Assembly (NCBI GenBank): GCA_964243435.1
Contig: CAXTFM010000134.1
Location: 1 to 9,927, forward strand
DNA from: RH-AL1 sp964243435
GTDB taxonomy: Bacteria; Pseudomonadota; Alphaproteobacteria; Rhizobiales; Beijerinckiaceae
DNA: 9,927 bases
Reading direction: 5' to 3'
The notes beneath the pieces were generated by a model. It did not search any database. It was given only the letters and a program-made list of their open reading frames with translations, and had not been told where the DNA came from. Shown here in pieces: positions 7,271-9,927 of the stretch (the first letter of the stretch is position 1; each line of letters begins with the position of its first letter). The position numbers were made by a program, and so were the translations under genes.

Positions 7271-7326
7271 TCGCGCGACGAGCGCCAGCCGCCCGCGAAC
7301 GCTTTCCCGTCGCTGGCGCCGGCTAG
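7259..7326. repeat. Nested inverted repeat after the DUF2946-like gene
   Basis: CTAGCCGGC (7259-7267) pairs perfectly with GCCGGCTAG (7318-7326). Inside it GCGCCAGC (7282-7289) pairs with GCTGGCGC (7312-7319), so two alternative stems share bases at 7318-7319. The outer left arm covers the end of the preceding gene. No T-run follows. It may be a processing or attenuating hairpin that separates expression of the first gene from the next three. Confidence 0.5.
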
Positions 7327-7409
7327 CACGTCTTCACCCATGATCCTGTCAAACTCGGGCGAGGCTGAGCAGCCCTCGGCGCCCCTCGCCCTGCCACCGA
7401 GGACGACCC

Positions 7410-8378
7410 ATGCCTTTTCCCATCCGCTCCGGCGCGGCGTGTCTTGCCGTTGCAATGCTGCTCGCCTCCGGCCCTCCAACCCGGGCGCACACCATCGTCG
7501 GCAATCGGGTGTTCCCGGCGACGCTGACCATCGACGATCCCGGCGTCAACGATGAGCTGGCGCTGCCGACATTTTCCACCCTCACCGCGCGCAATCCCGA
7601 CGGCACCGCGGGACCAACGTCGTTCACGATCGGCGGCGAGTTCCAGAAGACCATCACGGCCGACCTCTCGATCGCCATCGGCTCGGAGGGCGTGACCTTC
7701 CAGCGCAACCCGCGCGCCACCGGCTTCTCCAACATCGAGACGACGCTGAAATACGTGTTCTTTCAAAGTCCGGAACACGAGTTCATCGCGTCGGGCGCGG
7801 TCAACGTCGAGATCGGCGGCACTGGCAGCGCGCAATCGGCATCCCTGCCGGCCGATCCCTTCACGACCGTCACGCCGCAAGCCTTCGTCGGCAAGGGCTT
7901 CGGGGACTCTCCGGTCGAGGCGCTACGGCCCTTCGCGGTGACGGGCGAGGTCGGCTACTCCATCCCGACCACGTCGTCCAACGCCGATGGGAGCTTGAAC
8001 CCGACGTTCCTGACCTATGGCGGTTCGATCCAGTACAGCCTGCTGTACCGCAACAGCTTTGTGAAGGAAGTGCCGGAACTGTTCCGCAACCTGATCCCGG
8101 TGTTCGAGGGCGTGTTCAGCACGCCGATCGCCAACATTGCGCACGGCGACCCCGGCGACTTCTCCCCGCACGACACCACGGGTGTGGTCGGCCCGTCGCT
8201 GTACTACGTCGGACGCAACTTCGAGGTCGGCGTGATGATGCAGGTGCCGATCAACCCGACGAGCGGCCACCATCCCGGCGTGATGGCCATCGTGGACTTT
8301 TTCCTGGACGACATCGCCCCGGACACCATCGGCAAGCCCTTGTTCGGGGCGCCGCAGTCTCGTTCCATCACACGCTGA
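7410..8378 (+). CDS. Exported beta-rich protein, probably outer membrane, next to copC
   Basis: The function is unknown to me. The 322 residues start with a signal peptide (residues 1-26, cleavage before His27 in PPTRA/HTIVG). The remainder is rich in alternating hydrophobic and polar stretches typical of beta strands, such as ITADLSIAIG, TTLKYVFF, EFIASGAVNVEIG, SIQYSLLY, SLYYVGRNFEVGVMMQVPI and GVMAIVDFFL. This suggests an outer-membrane barrel of the putative-transporter type (like the MetA-pathway family), although the chain does not end in the usual aromatic residue. ATG at 7410 has GAGGA six bases upstream. Its stop is eight bases from copC, so they are surely co-transcribed. By position it may pass or bind copper at the outer membrane, but no ligand cluster is evident apart from scattered His near the C-terminus (GHHPG). 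Confidence 0.5.
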   Translation: MPFPIRSGAACLAVAMLLASGPPTRAHTIVGNRVFPATLTIDDPGVNDELALPTFSTLTARNPDGTAGPTSFTIGGEFQKTITADLSIAIGSEGVTFQRNPRATGFSNIETTLKYVFFQSPEHEFIASGAVNVEIGGTGSAQSASLPADPFTTVTPQAFVGKGFGDSPVEALRPFAVTGEVGYSIPTTSSNADGSLNPTFLTYGGSIQYSLLYRNSFVKEVPELFRNLIPVFEGVFSTPIANIAHGDPGDFSPHDTTGVVGPSLYYVGRNFEVGVMMQVPINPTSGHHPGVMAIVDFFLDDIAPDTIGKPLFGAPQSRSITR

Positions 8379-8386
8379 GGTCCGCC

Positions 8387-8773
8387 ATGCCTAAGCATTG
8401 CACACGCATCGTTGCCGCGTCCGGTCTCGCCCTGTTGACGGCGACGGCCTCCATCACCCCCGCCCTGGCGCACGCCTTTCTCGACCATGCCGTTCCCGGC
8501 GTCGGCGCCACGGTGAGCGCTTCACCGGGCGAAGTGCAACTCAGCTTCACGCAGAGCGTCGTCGTCGCCCTCTCAAGCGTGAGCATCGCGAAGGCCGGAG
8601 GTGGCGCGATTGGCGCCGCCAAGCCCGTCGGCGACGGCGGCAGCAGTTCGGCAACCCTGCACGTGCGCCTCGCCAAGGCGCTGCCGCCAGGCGCCTACGT
8701 CGTGACCTGGCGCGTGGTCTCCGTCGATACACACCCCACGTCGGGTTCCTACAGGTTCACCGTGGGATCCTGA
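8387..8773 (+). CDS. copC: Periplasmic copper-binding protein CopC
   Basis: Small periplasmic Cu(II) protein that supplies copper to CopD. The 128 residues have a signal peptide ending PALA, so the mature chain begins HAFLDHAVP. The mature N-terminal His, together with Asp114 and His116 of the motif VDTHPTSGSYRF, forms the known Cu(II) histidine brace (His1, Asp86, His88 in mature numbering). The rest is the expected seven-strand beta barrel sequence (GATVSASPGEVQLSF, LPPGAYVVTWRVVS). No Met-rich Cu(I) loop is visible, so this is the Cu(II)-only kind. ATG at 8387 has TGAGG, part of the preceding gene's stop region, six bases upstream. It is tightly linked to the exported protein before it and to copD after it. 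Length and motifs are intact. Confidence 0.5.
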   Translation: MPKHCTRIVAASGLALLTATASITPALAHAFLDHAVPGVGATVSASPGEVQLSFTQSVVVALSSVSIAKAGGGAIGAAKPVGDGGSSSATLHVRLAKALPPGAYVVTWRVVSVDTHPTSGSYRFTVGS

Positions 8774-8892
8774 GATGCGCAAACGGGCCGGAACCGTGAT
8801 CTGGCCCGTCGTCAAGGAACCGGAAAGGGCGCACGGTCATCGACACGGTTCATGACGTACTTGTCGGGGCGCGCTGGCTGCATTTCACTGCC

Positions 8893-9774
8893 ATGTTCCT
8901 GTTGTTCGGCGGCGCCTTCTGGATCATTGCGGGCCAGGATTGGTCGGCCGCGATCCCGGATCACCCCTGGACCACGAGGTTGACGGCGCGTTTCCTGCGC
9001 CGCGCCGCGGCGGTCGCCGTAGCCTCGGGGCTCGCATGGCTTCTCGCAACCGTCGCGACGATGACCGATGGCTTCGCTGGTGCTCTCGACCCCGAGTTCC
9101 TTCACGTGTTCTTCGTCGACACGCCGTTCGGCCCGGTCGAACTCATCCGACTCGCACTGTTCGCGGCGCTCCTTGCGGCAGCGTTCCTGCCGGGCGCGCC
9201 ACGGCGCCGCTTCACGATCACGGCGGTGCTGTCCGCCGCGCTTCTCGTCAGTCAGGCTTGGCTCGGTCACGCCGCAGAAGGCGGCGACACGCCCCTGGGA
9301 TGGGCCATGGTCGCGAGCTACGGCGTACATGTCCTCGCCGCCAGCGTTTGGATCGGCGGCTTGCCCATTCTGCTCCTGGCCCTTGTCGAACGGCATCGCG
9401 GACAGGCTCGCGTCGGCGCGAAGGGAACCACGCTTGCGCTTCTTCAACGCTACTCCGTCATGGCATCCGTGGCCGCGAGTGCCGTCGTTGTCAGCGGGAT
9501 CGTCAACACCGTGTTCCGGATCGGAACGGACGCGAACAGCCTTGCGACCACCTCCTATGGACACGTTCTCCTGACCAAGCTCGCCTTCGTCGCCGTCGTT
9601 CTCGTCCTGGCCGCGGTCACCCGCTTCGTCATGATACCGCGGCTGCGACGAACCATCGAGGCGCAAGGGCCGGTGGCGGCGGGATCAGCCTACAGCATCG
9701 CGCTGGAATGCGGGTTTAGCCTCCTCGTCTTGGCAGCAACGGCCGTGCTGGGGATCACTGCCCCGCCGCAGTGA
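8893..9774 (+). CDS. copD: Copper resistance/import membrane protein CopD, start codon uncertain
   Basis: Polytopic inner-membrane partner of CopC, thought to move copper into the cytoplasm. The chain has about eight membrane helices. Conserved features include WLGHAAEG, the YGVHVLAASVWIGGLP helix with its His, and the C-terminal CopD domain. The first in-frame ATG is at 8893, but the homologous first helix clearly begins earlier (VHDVLVGARWLHFTAMFLLFGG, coded from about 8848). No ATG, GTG or TTG exists in frame between the upstream stop at 8797 and 8893. A Shine-Dalgarno-like GGAAAGGG (8822-8829) stands six bases before GTC 8836 and nine before ATC 8839. Either a rare start such as ATC is used, or the original start has been lost by substitution or sequence error. 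Starting at 8893 would truncate the first helix. The gene follows copC by about 60 bp and is otherwise intact. Confidence 0.5.
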   Translation: MFLLFGGAFWIIAGQDWSAAIPDHPWTTRLTARFLRRAAAVAVASGLAWLLATVATMTDGFAGALDPEFLHVFFVDTPFGPVELIRLALFAALLAAAFLPGAPRRRFTITAVLSAALLVSQAWLGHAAEGGDTPLGWAMVASYGVHVLAASVWIGGLPILLLALVERHRGQARVGAKGTTLALLQRYSVMASVAASAVVVSGIVNTVFRIGTDANSLATTSYGHVLLTKLAFVAVVLVLAAVTRFVMIPRLRRTIEAQGPVAAGSAYSIALECGFSLLVLAATAVLGITAPPQ

Positions 9775-9823
9775 AGCGCCACCGCTCGACACAAGGTCGC
9801 TGCCGCAGCCAATCTTTTCGTTG

Positions 9824-9843
9824 GTTCCGGTCACACCCGGAAC
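9824..9843. repeat. 7-bp inverted repeat downstream of copD
   Basis: GTTCCGG (9824-9830) and CCGGAAC (9837-9843) form a perfect stem with a six-base loop about 50 bp after the copD stop. It could terminate copD transcription, but no T-run follows on the plus strand, so this is only possible. Confidence 0.5.
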
Positions 9844-9873
9844 TGGCCGGCCGCGCGGACCTGATCCGACATC

Positions 9874-9927
9874 CGTTCGCGCGGCGACCTTGGCTTCCAG
9901 GGTGCCGGTCAGCTGGCGCAGGGCTTC
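9874..9927 (-). other. Possible edge of a sensor kinase-like gene
   Basis: Read on the minus strand from the window edge, the sequence gives EALRQLTGTLEAKVAART, which resembles the coiled-coil linker (typically LExRVxERT) in many alphaproteobacterial sensor kinases. After ART this frame no longer looks like the family. A neighbouring frame gives SDQVRAAGQFRV and then a stop. Too short to be certain; it may be a truncated or frameshifted remnant continuing beyond the window. Confidence 0.5.

Noticed and set aside
8812..9666. Minus-strand open frame opposite copD
   Set aside because: Highly polar, low-complexity translation antisense to a clear eight-helix membrane protein.
1..9927. CRISPR arrays, tRNA/rRNA genes, insertion sequences, phage attachment sites
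   Set aside because: No regularly spaced repeats, no cloverleaf or rRNA sequence, no transposase and no terminal inverted repeats with target duplication were seen.

Overview
The window looks like a GC-rich alphaproteobacterial chromosome segment, most likely from the Hyphomicrobiales (rhizobial order). This is inferred from protein style, codon use and the form of the Zur-type operators; no rRNA or other marker gene is present. It is a trace-metal island with a zinc-uptake half on the left and a copper-type half on the right.

Left half (positions 22-5421, all minus strand except the operators). A cluster-9 metal ABC importer is encoded in the order znuC-znuB-znuA. It is preceded by a 41-residue single-span membrane ORF that overlaps znuC by GTGA. 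znuC and znuB also overlap (TGATG), and znuA follows 19 bp after znuB behind a strong Shine-Dalgarno. Beyond znuA, after about 200 bp with no gene I recognise, lies a TonB-dependent outer-membrane receptor broken by one frameshift. Two 15-bp palindromes of the form TGTTATnnnATAACA lie in front of the receptor gene and in front of the znu operon. They are almost certainly operators for the zinc repressor Zur. The natural model is receptor import across the outer membrane, ZnuA capture in the periplasm and ZnuBC import across the inner membrane, all derepressed at low zinc.

Middle (5422-5845, plus strand). Diverging from the znu operon, behind a good ribosome binding site, is a degraded zur gene. 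Its winged-helix segment is still clear, but the reading frame is broken and the metal-binding C-terminus is not recognisable. The stretch after it holds only short inverted repeats.

Right half (5846-9774). A 229-residue exported and membrane-anchored protein of unknown family on the minus strand diverges, across about 350 bp, from a plus-strand run: a DUF2946-like small Cys/His protein, a 322-residue exported beta-rich protein, CopC and CopD. CopC is a periplasmic Cu(II)-binding protein and CopD its membrane partner. Three of the exported proteins here have a predicted signal-peptidase site immediately before a histidine. CopD lacks a normal start codon at its homologous N-terminus. The last ~60 bases may be the edge of a sensor kinase-like gene on the minus strand.

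Three genes (receptor, zur, copD) carry lesions. This could be genuine decay or sequencing error, and reads would settle it.
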